Shown here in pieces: positions 42,892 through 51,747 of a DNA stretch of 64,000 bases. Within the stretch, counting starts at the first letter, position 1. Every line of letters starts with the position of its first letter. The DNA comes from Bryobacter sp964387685 (lineage in GTDB: Bacteria; Acidobacteriota; Terriglobia; Bryobacterales; Bryobacteraceae), in the NCBI GenBank assembly GCA_964387685.1, contig CAYLXK010000011.1:110945-174944 (forward strand), given 5' to 3'. The notes under the pieces were generated by a model that saw nothing but the letters and a program-made list of their open reading frames with translations, made no database searches and was not told the DNA's origin. Position numbers and translations under genes: made by a program.

Positions 42892-43683
42892 TTACGGAAC
42901 TAGCGGCGGACGCCGGCCGATGCTCGTCACGCCGCGCTTGTTTTGCCCGGGGCCGGTGCTCCCGTCCTGGGAACGCCGAAAATTCGGTGCGTTCGAAAAG
43001 TCAAGCTCGCTCTCGTCGAAGGTCAGCGGCCGATCCAGCAGCAATTCCACCGTCGAGCCCTTGGCCAGCACCACATCCGGCCCGCGCGTTAGCAATACAC
43101 CCGTCAGCGCCGCCGCCGCGCCCGCCGCGGCGCCAATCCCCGCACCCATGCCCGGGCTGCCCGCCACTGCCCCCGCCAGTCCACCCACGGTCGCCCCCGC
43201 CGAGGCCGCCGTGCCAATACCCACGGCATCGCCGCCCTTATTGCCTTCGCCCTTGATCTTGCCTTCCTCGCGGTCCAAGGTCTGCGAATCCCGGCCATCG
43301 ATCGATCCCAGGCGCGAACGGAAATCGCGGCTCGCCCCGTTCGGCAGAATCAGCGTGTCGAAGCGCACATACAATTCGCCCTTACCCTTCACGCGCCCCG
43401 GCCGCTTCAGGCTGGTCACCGTACCGGCGATGCTTGATCCCGGCGGCACTACAATGCGGCCCTGCACCAGCACGGGAAACAGAGTCTCCAGATACACGCG
43501 GTCGCCCTCGACGGCGTGCTTCGTGCTTACGCTGTTCAACATCGTCATCGGAATGCGCGTTCCCGCGTCCACCACGTACTGCTTGCCAACGGCGGGGGCT
43601 GCTTCGGTTTTGTCCTCTTGCGCCGCCAGAAAAAGCGGAGCCATCGTCGCCATCAACGCAATTCGATACCGCATGCCTCTCAT
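42892..43683 (-). CDS. secreted protein with VirB10/TrbI-like beta domain and glycine-zipper-like segment
   Basis: About 263 residues from ATG 43683 (ATG 43674 is possible). After a signal peptide (IALMATMAPLFLAAQ) comes a beta-rich domain with DAGTRIPMTMLNSVST, IVVPPGSSIAGTVTS and LYVRFDTLILPNG, a pattern resembling the outer part of VirB10/TrbI. It is followed by an Ala/Gly-rich hydrophobic stretch (VGGLAGAVAGSPGMGAGIGA) that recalls glycine zippers. No conjugation genes are nearby, so a conjugation role should not be inferred; outer-membrane association is likely. Co-transcribed with the glycosidase gene. Confidence 0.68.
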   Translation of the reverse strand: MRGMRYRIALMATMAPLFLAAQEDKTEAAPAVGKQYVVDAGTRIPMTMLNSVSTKHAVEGDRVYLETLFPVLVQGRIVVPPGSSIAGTVTSLKRPGRVKGKGELYVRFDTLILPNGASRDFRSRLGSIDGRDSQTLDREEGKIKGEGNKGGDAVGIGTAASAGATVGGLAGAVAGSPGMGAGIGAAAGAAAALTGVLLTRGPDVVLAKGSTVELLLDRPLTFDESELDFSNAPNFRRSQDGSTGPGQNKRGVTSIGRRPPLVP

Positions 43684-43706
43684 CATAGCCTCTGTAGATG
43701 AAACGT

Positions 43707-44540
43707 TCATGGCGGCGTTTCCGTTGCATTCGAAGGCGGCGCGGCGATCGGGAGCCTTACCCTTGTCCCACTCTCCATTTCTCCAAAGCGAAGCCAAACC
43801 GGCGCCGTCTCGCTCACCGTCTCCGGCACCCGGAAGTTAATCTGGTACAGCCCCGCAAAACCCGGCGTCAATCCCGCATAAAACACATCCGCTCGCTCCA
43901 GCCGCCTTTCCCCTAAGTGCACCTCCAGATCCGGCCAACGTGTCAAGAGCGCCCCACTGCTGGCAATATGTTGCTGCTGTTGGCTCGTCGCCACGCTACC
44001 CCAGCCCGTGCCATACAAGACCACATAGGCTCCTGGCGCCACCGGCGCCGCCGCCGTCACCGCCCGCCCATCGGGGTGGGTCGCCGCCGCGCTTCCGTCT
44101 TCCAGCGCAAACAGTTCCGGCGCGTCGCTGACGATTGTGAACTCCACGCGGGGCCCCCGCGCACTCCCCCTCACAATCTCCAAACGCGCCACGCCGCTCC
44201 CCTGCGACGCGGGCAACAATGCATTAATCTGCGTAGGCGAGACGTAATAAAGCGGCACTGCCACGCCGCGCACCAGCACCGTCACGTTTAGGCCCGGTAC
44301 ATCCACGGGCAGGTTGCCATTCCTGATCTCCGCCGCACTCAAGGCCCAGGTGCTGAACGACAAATTCTTACCGTAAACCGTAAAAATCGCATTCGGCGCC
44401 AGCCGCCCGCTCTTCTGGCTCGCTGCATTCACCAGGCTTTCCGCTGTATATTCCGGCAATTGCAATAAAGATTGGGCGGCCACAGGAACGCTGGCCGCCC
44501 AAATTACACAGCTAAGTATCGAACGCAGGCGAGTTCTCAC
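43707..44540 (-). CDS. secreted TIGR03437-type (Solibacter C-terminal domain) protein
   Basis: A 277-residue protein with a signal peptide and one Solibacter-type C-terminal domain: LVNAASQKSGRLAPNAIFTVYG (NAAS...APN...YG pattern), YYVSPTQINALLP, APGAYVVLYGTGWG, and AGLTPGFAGLYQINFRVP. The domain is a beta-rich unit nearly restricted to Solibacter-like Acidobacteriota and occurs at the C-terminus of many secreted proteins; its function is unknown. Start is GTG 44540. This copy has no extra N-terminal domain, unlike its two upstream neighbours. Confidence 0.85.
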   Translation of the reverse strand: MRTRLRSILSCVIWAASVPVAAQSLLQLPEYTAESLVNAASQKSGRLAPNAIFTVYGKNLSFSTWALSAAEIRNGNLPVDVPGLNVTVLVRGVAVPLYYVSPTQINALLPASQGSGVARLEIVRGSARGPRVEFTIVSDAPELFALEDGSAAATHPDGRAVTAAAPVAPGAYVVLYGTGWGSVATSQQQQHIASSGALLTRWPDLEVHLGERRLERADVFYAGLTPGFAGLYQINFRVPETVSETAPVWLRFGEMESGTRVRLPIAAPPSNATETPP

Positions 44541-44574
44541 TCACCCGTATAGTGCGCCGAAGCCGCGAAACCTC

Positions 44575-45912
44575 TCAGTTTCCGACGACCGTAAACACTT
44601 CCTGCGTCATCGGCACGCCATCCACGGTTATCGCCAGGCGCACGTCGCCCGCCGCCACCGTTGGCACCACTACGTTCAACTGATACAAACCGACAAAGCC
44701 CGGTGCCAGGCCCCGGTAGCTCAACGTCGCCGGTGCGCTGCCAAACAGTACCGTCGTATTGGTAGGCAGTAACGCGCCAGCGGGTGCGATCACACCGGCC
44801 GGGTTGGCGGGCGTCGTAGCCCCGAAACCGATGCCGTAGAGGATGATCGTTTCCCCAGCCCTCGCCGGTCTCGTCGTCACGCCCGAGATCTCTCCCGCGC
44901 GACCAACAAACGTCGCATTGTCCGTGAATAGAGCCGCCACCAATTGCCGTCCGCCGACTCGGAAGTTTGCCGGTGCCAGCACCTGCGGCCCACGCGACAC
45001 CGCCGTCATTTGGATGTTGCTGCTGCTGCCCGCGCTGTTAGTCACCACCACGTTTACCGGCCCCGCGCCAATTCCATCGGGAACCTGCACGTTCACCTGC
45101 CCGGGGCTCACGAAGCGCACAAACGCGTCGCGGCCTGCCACAGAAACCTTTACGGTCTCCAGCGTCGTCGGCGCGTTCGAACCGTTGAAGTCCCCTCCCG
45201 CCCATTCGCGAGTAATGTTGCTGAGCGTTTGTCCGTAAATTTCGATCCAGGTTCCAGGCGCGATGTTGCGTCCGCCTCCGAAACCCTGAGCCACCACGGC
45301 ACTGTCGCTTTGCACGCTAGGCCGCTGCTGCGCCACGGCCGGAGAAATCGTCGCTTTCGTCGTGTAGATGTAATCGCCGGCATTGCTCCCGCCGTTATTG
45401 GCGGCGTTACCCGCAGCATAGAAAACCACGTTGCCCGCCGCAGCATCGGCCGGTGCCGTCCAGTCGAACGAGAACGTGTACGATCCGTTCGCGCCCTTCA
45501 ACGTCGCCGCCGGCAGGTGCGTCGCAAACTCGCGGTCCGTTCCACACGGCGCATTCCCGCTGGGGTCGCAGTTCACCTGTACATCCGCGTTGGGCGTGAT
45601 CACTCCCGCCTTCCGCGTCTCATCGCTAGCCAGCCGCGCCGTCAATTGAAATCCCCAGCGCAATGCCTCCGGATGAAAAACCGTCACTTGCAAAGTCTGA
45701 CGCTGTCCCGGCGTGTAGTTCACCGCCGAAATCCGCACAAAGCCCCGCGTATCGCTGTTCGCCGGCGCATTCGTGCGATGGCAGGCCGTACAATCCAGTC
45801 CGCCATCGCTAGGCGCGCCACTGCGGTTGATGGGCGAACCACCACTGCGCGCCAGCACAACGCTCGGTAGTGCCGCCAAAGCGACACAACCTAAAATTCG
45901 AAGCATGTTCAT
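44575..45912 (-). CDS. secreted protein: CxxCH-containing choice-of-anchor-V-like domain plus TIGR03437 domain
   Basis: A 445-residue protein. After the signal peptide, residues ~25-190 form a Reeler/choice-of-anchor-V-like beta domain with GLDCTACHRTNAP (a CxxCH, potential single haem c site) and SFDWTAPADAAAGNVVFYAAG. The C-terminal half is a TIGR03437 domain (GGRNIAPGTWIEIYGQTLS, PGQVNVQVPDGIG, ILYGIGFGATTPA, LAPGFVGLYQLNVVVP). It and the next gene are clear tandem paralogues. Start ATG 45912 gives the best signal peptide. Whether haem is attached is not known. Confidence 0.83.
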   Translation of the reverse strand: MNMLRILGCVALAALPSVVLARSGGSPINRSGAPSDGGLDCTACHRTNAPANSDTRGFVRISAVNYTPGQRQTLQVTVFHPEALRWGFQLTARLASDETRKAGVITPNADVQVNCDPSGNAPCGTDREFATHLPAATLKGANGSYTFSFDWTAPADAAAGNVVFYAAGNAANNGGSNAGDYIYTTKATISPAVAQQRPSVQSDSAVVAQGFGGGRNIAPGTWIEIYGQTLSNITREWAGGDFNGSNAPTTLETVKVSVAGRDAFVRFVSPGQVNVQVPDGIGAGPVNVVVTNSAGSSSNIQMTAVSRGPQVLAPANFRVGGRQLVAALFTDNATFVGRAGEISGVTTRPARAGETIILYGIGFGATTPANPAGVIAPAGALLPTNTTVLFGSAPATLSYRGLAPGFVGLYQLNVVVPTVAAGDVRLAITVDGVPMTQEVFTVVGN

Positions 45913-45936
45913 AAAGAGACCCCCGTGAAGCAAACG

Positions 45937-47289
45937 TTAGTTGCCGACGGATAAGAAAACGTTCGACTGCGTGTTTATCGAATCCACCGACATAACAACC
46001 TCGTGGTCGCCGGCCTGAAGATTCGGCACCACGACATTGAACTGATATAGCCCGACAAAATTCGGGCTCAAGCCGCCGTAGGAGACGGTCGCCGGCTGGT
46101 TCCCGATCCGGACGCTTAGCCCAGGAATCGACGAAGCGCCCGTCGCAATCGTGCCGGCGGGAATGGCCGGCGTGACCGCGCCGAAGCCAACTCCGTAGAT
46201 CACCAGCGTCTCGCCCGGCCGGGGCAAGCGGAAGGTCGCGCCGGCCACCAAGCCCGGCGTGCCCGCAAACGTCGTACCGTCGGCGAAGAGCGCGGCTACA
46301 TACTGCCTTCCGGCTCGCGTAAACGAAGCCGGCGCCAGCACTCCCGGCGCTCTTGTCCTGCCGTTTAGCGTGATTACTTCCGAGCTTTCCCCGGCCGGGT
46401 TCGTCACCGATACGCGCACCGGCGCACCGGTCGCGATCCCATCGGGCACCTGCGCGTTCACCTGCCGCGGACTGACAAAAGCCACGGCCGCCGCTCGGCC
46501 GTCCACGCTCACCCGGACGTTTTCCAGACTGGTCGGCGCCTTCGTGCCGTCAAAGTCGCGCCCTTCCCAGCCGCGCGAAACCGACGGCGTGAAGTTGCTT
46601 CCGAAGATCTCGATCCAGCTTCCCGGCGCAATATTCATCCCGCCGCCAAACGCGCTGGCCGAAACCACGCCGCCCGCGCTAATCGTCGGCTTCACCCCGC
46701 TGCCGCCGCCCGGCGTCAAGGTTAAACTCCGCAGGTGAATCTTGGCTCCATTCGGCGCCGGCCCATCGCTGGAATTCGCGGCCACATAGATCGTCACCGG
46801 TCCCGTGTTCACGTTCGTCGGCGGCGTCCAGTCGAAAGTAAAAGTGTTGCTCGTCGAGGGGTCGAAGTGCGTGATAAATTCCACGGGATTGTTAGGCGGG
46901 CATCCCGTTGCCGGCCGTGGATCCACGGTCTCGCACAACACATAGCTGCGGGTATCGGCCGGCGTGAACGTACCCGCCTGGCCCGTGATTAAGCTACTGT
47001 TCGGCCGCACCGTCGCCTGAAATCCATAGCGCCGCCCCGCCGCCCCGATCCGCACCGTAAAGCGTTGCTTCACGCCTGGCGAGTAATTCACTCCGCCTTC
47101 CCACAAGATCTCGAGCGACGGCGAATCGTCAGTCCGCGTGCCGATGTGGCAACCGCCCCGCAAACAAGTGTTGTCCCCAGGAGCCCCAGTGCTCCTCGCC
47201 GGAGCGCCGCTCGAGTACGCAAACAAAATCAGCGGTACGCTGAGTACCGCCGCGATCTTCCCCGCCCATATCCATCGTTGTCTGTTCAT
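45937..47289 (-). CDS. secreted protein: choice-of-anchor-V-like domain plus TIGR03437 domain, paralogue of the downstream gene
   Basis: A 450-residue paralogue of the 44.6-45.9 kb gene with the same domain order. Its N-terminal Cys motif is CLRGGCH, a CxxxxCH spacing instead of CxxCH, so haem binding would be non-canonical if it happens at all. The C-terminal TIGR03437 domain shows GGGMNIAPGSWIEIFGSNF, PRQVNAQVPDGIA and VIYGVGFGAVTPA. Start ATG 47289 overlaps the mutY stop by four bases (ATGA), which puts a secreted protein directly behind a DNA repair gene. Confidence 0.83.
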   Translation of the reverse strand: MNRQRWIWAGKIAAVLSVPLILFAYSSGAPARSTGAPGDNTCLRGGCHIGTRTDDSPSLEILWEGGVNYSPGVKQRFTVRIGAAGRRYGFQATVRPNSSLITGQAGTFTPADTRSYVLCETVDPRPATGCPPNNPVEFITHFDPSTSNTFTFDWTPPTNVNTGPVTIYVAANSSDGPAPNGAKIHLRSLTLTPGGGSGVKPTISAGGVVSASAFGGGMNIAPGSWIEIFGSNFTPSVSRGWEGRDFDGTKAPTSLENVRVSVDGRAAAVAFVSPRQVNAQVPDGIATGAPVRVSVTNPAGESSEVITLNGRTRAPGVLAPASFTRAGRQYVAALFADGTTFAGTPGLVAGATFRLPRPGETLVIYGVGFGAVTPAIPAGTIATGASSIPGLSVRIGNQPATVSYGGLSPNFVGLYQFNVVVPNLQAGDHEVVMSVDSINTQSNVFLSVGN

Positions 47290-48320
47290 AAAACCTTTGA
47301 ACCCTCTCTCTCCTGTCCACGTCGCGGGACCGGCTCGATTAATTGAAAACTCTTTCGCGCCATCGTGCTGAGAGGCATATCTCTCAACTCCGCCACGGAA
47401 AACCACTGATACGGACTCGGCGGATCGCCTTGCAGTTTCGCTTCGTATACGGAAACTTCGTATAAATGGTTTACGATTGTATGCCGGAAGGAGCCCAGAA
47501 GTTCCCCCTCGCGAGCCTCTTTTAGCTCGCCCGCTTCGGGAAACTCCCAGAATCCGGCTAGTCGCCGACTTTCCTTAGACCTCTGCCTTAGCAGAAAGCT
47601 ACCATTCCGTCGTAACAGGAATATGACTTTCGCTTCGTGAATATTCTTCGGCGGCTTGGCTTGAATCGGGAGGGTGTTCTCAAGACCTCGTTTCCTGGAG
47701 CAACAGATATCGTTAATAGGACAAATAAGGCATTTCGGGGCCCGAGGCAAGCAAATTGTTGCACCCAGCTCCATTAAAGCTTGGTTATATTCTCCCGGCC
47801 TATCTCTATCTATCTGCAACTGCACGACTTGCCTTAACCCATCCCGAATTGGCTTCGTTTTGACGTCTCCCTCCTCACACTCCACCCTCGCCATTACCCG
47901 AACCACGTTCCCGTCCAGAACCGCCACGGGAAGGCCAAACGCGATACTGGCTACCGCCGCCGCTGTGTATTCCCCCACCCCTGGCAACTCCCGAATTCCT
48001 TCGTGGGTGCTGGGAAAGGCCCCCAGCTCTACCACCTTGCGCGCCGCCGCCTGCAGATTTCTCGCCCGCGAGTAATATCCCAAACCCGCCCAAAACGACA
48101 GCAATTCCTGCTCTGGAGCCTTCGCTAACTCTACATAAGTGGGAAATCTCGCAATAAATCTTTCGTAATACGGAATCACTGCCGCCACCCGCGTCTGTTG
48201 CAGCATGATTTCGGAAAGCCAGATTCGGTACGGGTCCCTCGTATGTCGCCACGGCAAATCCCGCTTATGAACGTCGTACCAGCCGAGCAGCCGAGCGGCA
48301 AAACTTGGGCGAGACTTCAT
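47286..48320 (-). CDS. mutY: A/G-specific adenine DNA glycosylase
   Basis: MutY removes adenine opposite 8-oxoguanine. The 344-residue protein has the catalytic Glu in SEIMLQQTRV, the helix-hairpin-helix LPGVGEYTAAAVAS, the catalytic Asp in VLDGNVVRV, the 4Fe-4S cluster motif C-x6-C-x2-C-x5-C (CLPRAPKCLICPINDIC) and a NUDIX-like C-terminal domain that reads 8-oxoG. Start ATG 48320 (an earlier in-frame ATG lies at 48338). The gene is visibly more AT-rich than its neighbours. Its start region overlaps that of divergent uvrA. Confidence 0.95.
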   Translation of the reverse strand: MKSRPSFAARLLGWYDVHKRDLPWRHTRDPYRIWLSEIMLQQTRVAAVIPYYERFIARFPTYVELAKAPEQELLSFWAGLGYYSRARNLQAAARKVVELGAFPSTHEGIRELPGVGEYTAAAVASIAFGLPVAVLDGNVVRVMARVECEEGDVKTKPIRDGLRQVVQLQIDRDRPGEYNQALMELGATICLPRAPKCLICPINDICCSRKRGLENTLPIQAKPPKNIHEAKVIFLLRRNGSFLLRQRSKESRRLAGFWEFPEAGELKEAREGELLGSFRHTIVNHLYEVSVYEAKLQGDPPSPYQWFSVAELRDMPLSTMARKSFQLIEPVPRRGQEREGSKVL

Positions 48321-51202
48321 GCGGTTGCTATAATCCAAACATCCCGAAAGAAAAAGCGAAAACCACGAGGGCGGAGCTGTCTTCCATCGACCTCCGCGGC
48401 GCTCGCGTCCACAATCTCAAGAATATCTCCCTCTCGATTCCCCATGACGTCCTCACCGTCGTCACGGGTGTCTCCGGCTCGGGCAAATCCTCGCTCGTCT
48501 TCGACACCATTTATGCCGAGGGCCAGCGCCGCTACGTGGAAAGTCTCTCTGCCTACGCCCGGCAGTTCCTGGAGCGCATGGAAAAGCCCGACGTCGACGA
48601 AATCCAGGGCCTTGCGCCCCCGGTCGCCATTAAGCAAAAGAACACCACGCGCAACCCTCGTTCGACGGTCGCCACCGCCACGGAAATCTACGACTTCCTC
48701 CGCCTTCTCTACGCCCGTGCCGGCGAAACCTGGTGCCCCAACGGCCATGGCCCCGTCTTACGCGACACCGTCGATCAAGTCGCTGCCCAGGTGCTGCGCG
48801 AAGAGCCAGGCACCCGCTGGTACGCCCTCTTCCCCATTGCCGCGCCGGGCCTGAAGTCCGACGCCCTGCGCGACCGCCTCTTTGAACTGCGCGCCCGCGG
48901 CTTCAACCGCCTCTTTCAGGCAGGCAAGACCTACGAGTTCTCCACACCCGAGAGCCTCCTCGATCTCAATTTCGCCAAACCGGTTTACGTCCTCGTCGAT
49001 CGTCTGGTAATCGGCGAAGACCTGCACCAGCGCCTCGTCGATGCAATCGAGATCGCCTACCGCGAAGGCGGCGAGGTCCTGCTCGAGCAAGCCGGCGTCG
49101 ATTCCCCGCGCCAGCTCCTCTTCAACGAAAAATTCGCCTGCAAAATCTGCGGCGTCGAGTTCCGCGACCCCGAGCCCCGCCTCTTCAGCTTCAATAATCC
49201 CTTCGGCGCCTGCCCCACCTGCCAAGGCTTCGGACGCACCATGGATTACGACATCGACAAGCTGATCCCCAATGGCGGCCTGGCCCTCAAGGAAGGCGCC
49301 ATCGACCCCTGGACCAAGCCCGTCTACGAGTGGTACTACAAAGAGTTCGAACGCGCCGCTAAAGGCCAGGTCCGGCTCGACGTGCCCTTTGCCGACCTCA
49401 CCCAGACCGAGCAGGACTTCGTTCTCGGGCGCATCCGGAAATTCTTCGCCGACGTTGTCGAGCCCAAGAAATACAAGGTTCATGTCCGCGTCTTCATGGC
49501 CCGCTACCGGGGCTACGCCAACTGCCCCGATTGCCAAGGCGCCCGCCTGCGTCAAGAGGCCCGCAACGTCCGCCTTGGCGGCAAGATCATTAGCGAGGTC
49601 ACCCGTCTCAACATCCGCGAAGCGATGCAGTTTTGCGATGGCCTCACCCTACGTCCCGAGCAAAAAGCGGTTGCCGAAAAGGTCCTGCTCGAGGTTCGCC
49701 AACGCCTTCGCTTCCTCAATGATGTTGGTCTCGAATACCTCACCCTCGACCGCTTGACCATGACGCTTTCCGGCGGCGAGGCCCAGCGTATTCAACTGGC
49801 CACCTGCCTCGGCTCCCGTCTGGTGGGCGCTTGTTATGTGCTCGACGAGCCCTCCATCGGCCTCCATGCCCGCGATACCTACCGTCTTATCCAGATCCTC
49901 CACGGCCTCCGCGACATCGGCAACACGATCCTGGTCGTTGAGCACGACCCCGAAGTAATGCAGGCCGCCGACCATATCGTCGATCTCGGCCCCGGCGCCG
50001 GCGAGCACGGCGGCGCCATCATCTTCCAAGGCCCTTATAAAGACCTCCTCAAGCCTAAAAAGGCCGGCGCCTCCCTCACCGGCCTCTACCTCCGCGGCGA
50101 AAGACAAGTCGCCCCGCTGCGCCCACGCCGCAAACCATCCCCAAAGCAGCAACTCGTCTTCCGCGGCGCCCGCGCCAACAACATCCGCGGCCTCGATGTC
50201 TCTATCCCCCTTCACATGCTCGTCGCCGTCACGGGCGTCTCCGGCTCGGGCAAATCCACCCTCGTCCATGAGGTCATCTTCAAAACCCTCGACCGCCGCC
50301 TCAGCCTCCCCTCCGCGGCCGCTCGGCCCAAAGCCGCGCCAGACTCCGGCGACGACGACGCCTCCACGGAATCCCAACGCCAGACCTGCCGTTCTGTGGA
50401 AAACGCCCACCTCCTCGAGCAAGTCATTCTTGTCGATCAATCTCCCATCGGCCGCACGCCCCGCTCCAACCCCGTCACCTACATCAAAGCCTTCGATCAG
50501 ATCCGCGACCTCTTCGCCTCCACCTCGGAATCGCAAAAGCGCGGCTACCAATCCGGCCATTTCTCTTTCAACATCCCCGGCGGCCGCTGCGAAACCTGCC
50601 AGGGCGACGGCACCGTCACGGTCGAAATGCAGTTCCTGGCCGACGTCGAGTTGATCTGCGACGATTGCAAAGGCACCCGCTTCAAGCCCCAGATCCTCGA
50701 AATCCGCCACCAGGGCCGCAACATCGCCGAAGTGCTCCAGCTCACCGTTCACGAGGCCATCGCTTGCTTTGCCGACACGCCTCGGCTAGTACAAAAGCTG
50801 CAAGTGCTCGAAGACGTCGGCCTCGGCTACCTGCGTCTCGGCCAATCCGCCACCACCCTCTCCGGCGGGGAGGCCCAGCGCGTCAAGCTAGCCGCTCACT
50901 TAGCGCAAAGCACCTCCAGCGGCACGCTCTTCATTTTTGACGAGCCCACCACCGGCCTCCACTTCGACGACATCCGCAAGCTCCTCGATAGCTTCCAGCG
51001 CCTCATTGAAAACGGAGGCAGCATTCTGCTCATCGAACACAATCTCGACGTCATCAAGGCCGCCGATTGGGTCATCGATCTCGGGCCCGAAGGGGGCTCC
51101 GGCGGCGGCCAGCTTGTCGCCGAAGGCACGCCCGAAGTGGTCTCCACCTGTGAGGCTAGCCACACCGGCCGCTTCCTCAAACCAATGCTCGCGGGCGCCT
51201 AG
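48305..51202 (+). CDS. uvrA: excinuclease ABC subunit A
   Basis: UvrA is the damage-sensing ATPase of nucleotide excision repair. All landmarks are present: two ABC modules with Walker A GVSGSGKSSL and GVSGSGKSTL, signatures LSGGEAQRIQLA and LSGGEAQRVKLA, zinc-binding CKICG/CPTCQG and CETCQG/CDDCKG. The ~965 residues are slightly long because of a Pro/Ala/Asp-rich insert of ~35 residues after the second Walker A. The only standard start is TTG 48305, which overlaps mutY by 16 bp; the first ~24 residues are atypical, so the true start may be further in, at a non-standard codon near 48350-48375. Confidence 0.96.
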   Translation: MGETSCGCYNPNIPKEKAKTTRAELSSIDLRGARVHNLKNISLSIPHDVLTVVTGVSGSGKSSLVFDTIYAEGQRRYVESLSAYARQFLERMEKPDVDEIQGLAPPVAIKQKNTTRNPRSTVATATEIYDFLRLLYARAGETWCPNGHGPVLRDTVDQVAAQVLREEPGTRWYALFPIAAPGLKSDALRDRLFELRARGFNRLFQAGKTYEFSTPESLLDLNFAKPVYVLVDRLVIGEDLHQRLVDAIEIAYREGGEVLLEQAGVDSPRQLLFNEKFACKICGVEFRDPEPRLFSFNNPFGACPTCQGFGRTMDYDIDKLIPNGGLALKEGAIDPWTKPVYEWYYKEFERAAKGQVRLDVPFADLTQTEQDFVLGRIRKFFADVVEPKKYKVHVRVFMARYRGYANCPDCQGARLRQEARNVRLGGKIISEVTRLNIREAMQFCDGLTLRPEQKAVAEKVLLEVRQRLRFLNDVGLEYLTLDRLTMTLSGGEAQRIQLATCLGSRLVGACYVLDEPSIGLHARDTYRLIQILHGLRDIGNTILVVEHDPEVMQAADHIVDLGPGAGEHGGAIIFQGPYKDLLKPKKAGASLTGLYLRGERQVAPLRPRRKPSPKQQLVFRGARANNIRGLDVSIPLHMLVAVTGVSGSGKSTLVHEVIFKTLDRRLSLPSAAARPKAAPDSGDDDASTESQRQTCRSVENAHLLEQVILVDQSPIGRTPRSNPVTYIKAFDQIRDLFASTSESQKRGYQSGHFSFNIPGGRCETCQGDGTVTVEMQFLADVELICDDCKGTRFKPQILEIRHQGRNIAEVLQLTVHEAIACFADTPRLVQKLQVLEDVGLGYLRLGQSATTLSGGEAQRVKLAAHLAQSTSSGTLFIFDEPTTGLHFDDIRKLLDSFQRLIENGGSILLIEHNLDVIKAADWVIDLGPEGGSGGGQLVAEGTPEVVSTCEASHTGRFLKPMLAGA

Positions 51203-51747
51203 CGCCGATACACCACATGCACCACTCGCCTCGGCCGTAGCGTCTCGCTCTTGCCGCTCGCGTGAATGGTTAAAGGATGCATCAGCAACACGTCGCCCGC
51301 CGCCATCTCCGGGCAAGAGAAAGGCCGCGCCGCATGCGCCTTCACCTCGTGCGCCCGCAGCACGCCATGCTTCTGAGAAGTCGGGCATAGCTTCACCCCG
51401 CCATCGGCAAACGTCGATGGGTCCAGGCTCACGCGCAGGCTCAATAACGCGACGCCCGGCGCGATATGTTCCGTATCCTGATGCCACTCTTGCGCCTCAT
51501 TGTTGGCCGCGGTGCGGTTGTAAAGGATCGCCTCAATCGCTTCGGCTCCTGGGCCTAAAATCGCTTCCGCCCACTGCGCCCACGGCCCTCGCGCCAACTC
51601 TTGCACCAGCGCCGAGTGCTCCAATAAATGCCAATCCGCCGGTGCATCCACAGGAAACTCCGCCCGTAGCCGTTCCAGCGTCTCCGCCCCGCAAGCCCCC
51701 CGCCGGATCTCAAATCCGTGATTCGCAAACGTGTATTCGATATTCAA
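51199..51747 (-). CDS. PhyH-type Fe(II)/2-oxoglutarate dioxygenase, copy 2
   Basis: A 182-residue phytanoyl-CoA dioxygenase-like protein. Iron ligands are visible as HxD (His89, Asp91 in WHQDTEH) and a distal His162 (LTIHASGKS), with Arg171-Arg173 for 2-oxoglutarate. Start TTG 51747 is chosen because TTGA is shared with the stop of the preceding paralogue and GGGAGGG lies upstream. It is the third gene of the ferrochelatase operon and converges on uvrA through shared CTAG. Substrate unknown. Confidence 0.85.
   Translation of the reverse strand: MNIEYTFANHGFEIRRGACGAETLERLRAEFPVDAPADWHLLEHSALVQELARGPWAQWAEAILGPGAEAIEAILYNRTAANNEAQEWHQDTEHIAPGVALLSLRVSLDPSTFADGGVKLCPTSQKHGVLRAHEVKAHAARPFSCPEMAAGDVLLMHPLTIHASGKSETLRPRRVVHVVYRR

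Noticed and set aside
42892..43683. VirB10/TrbI resemblance taken as a sign of a conjugation or type IV secretion locus.
   Set aside because: No VirB4, VirB9, relaxase or coupling protein gene is near. The similarity is limited to a beta domain.
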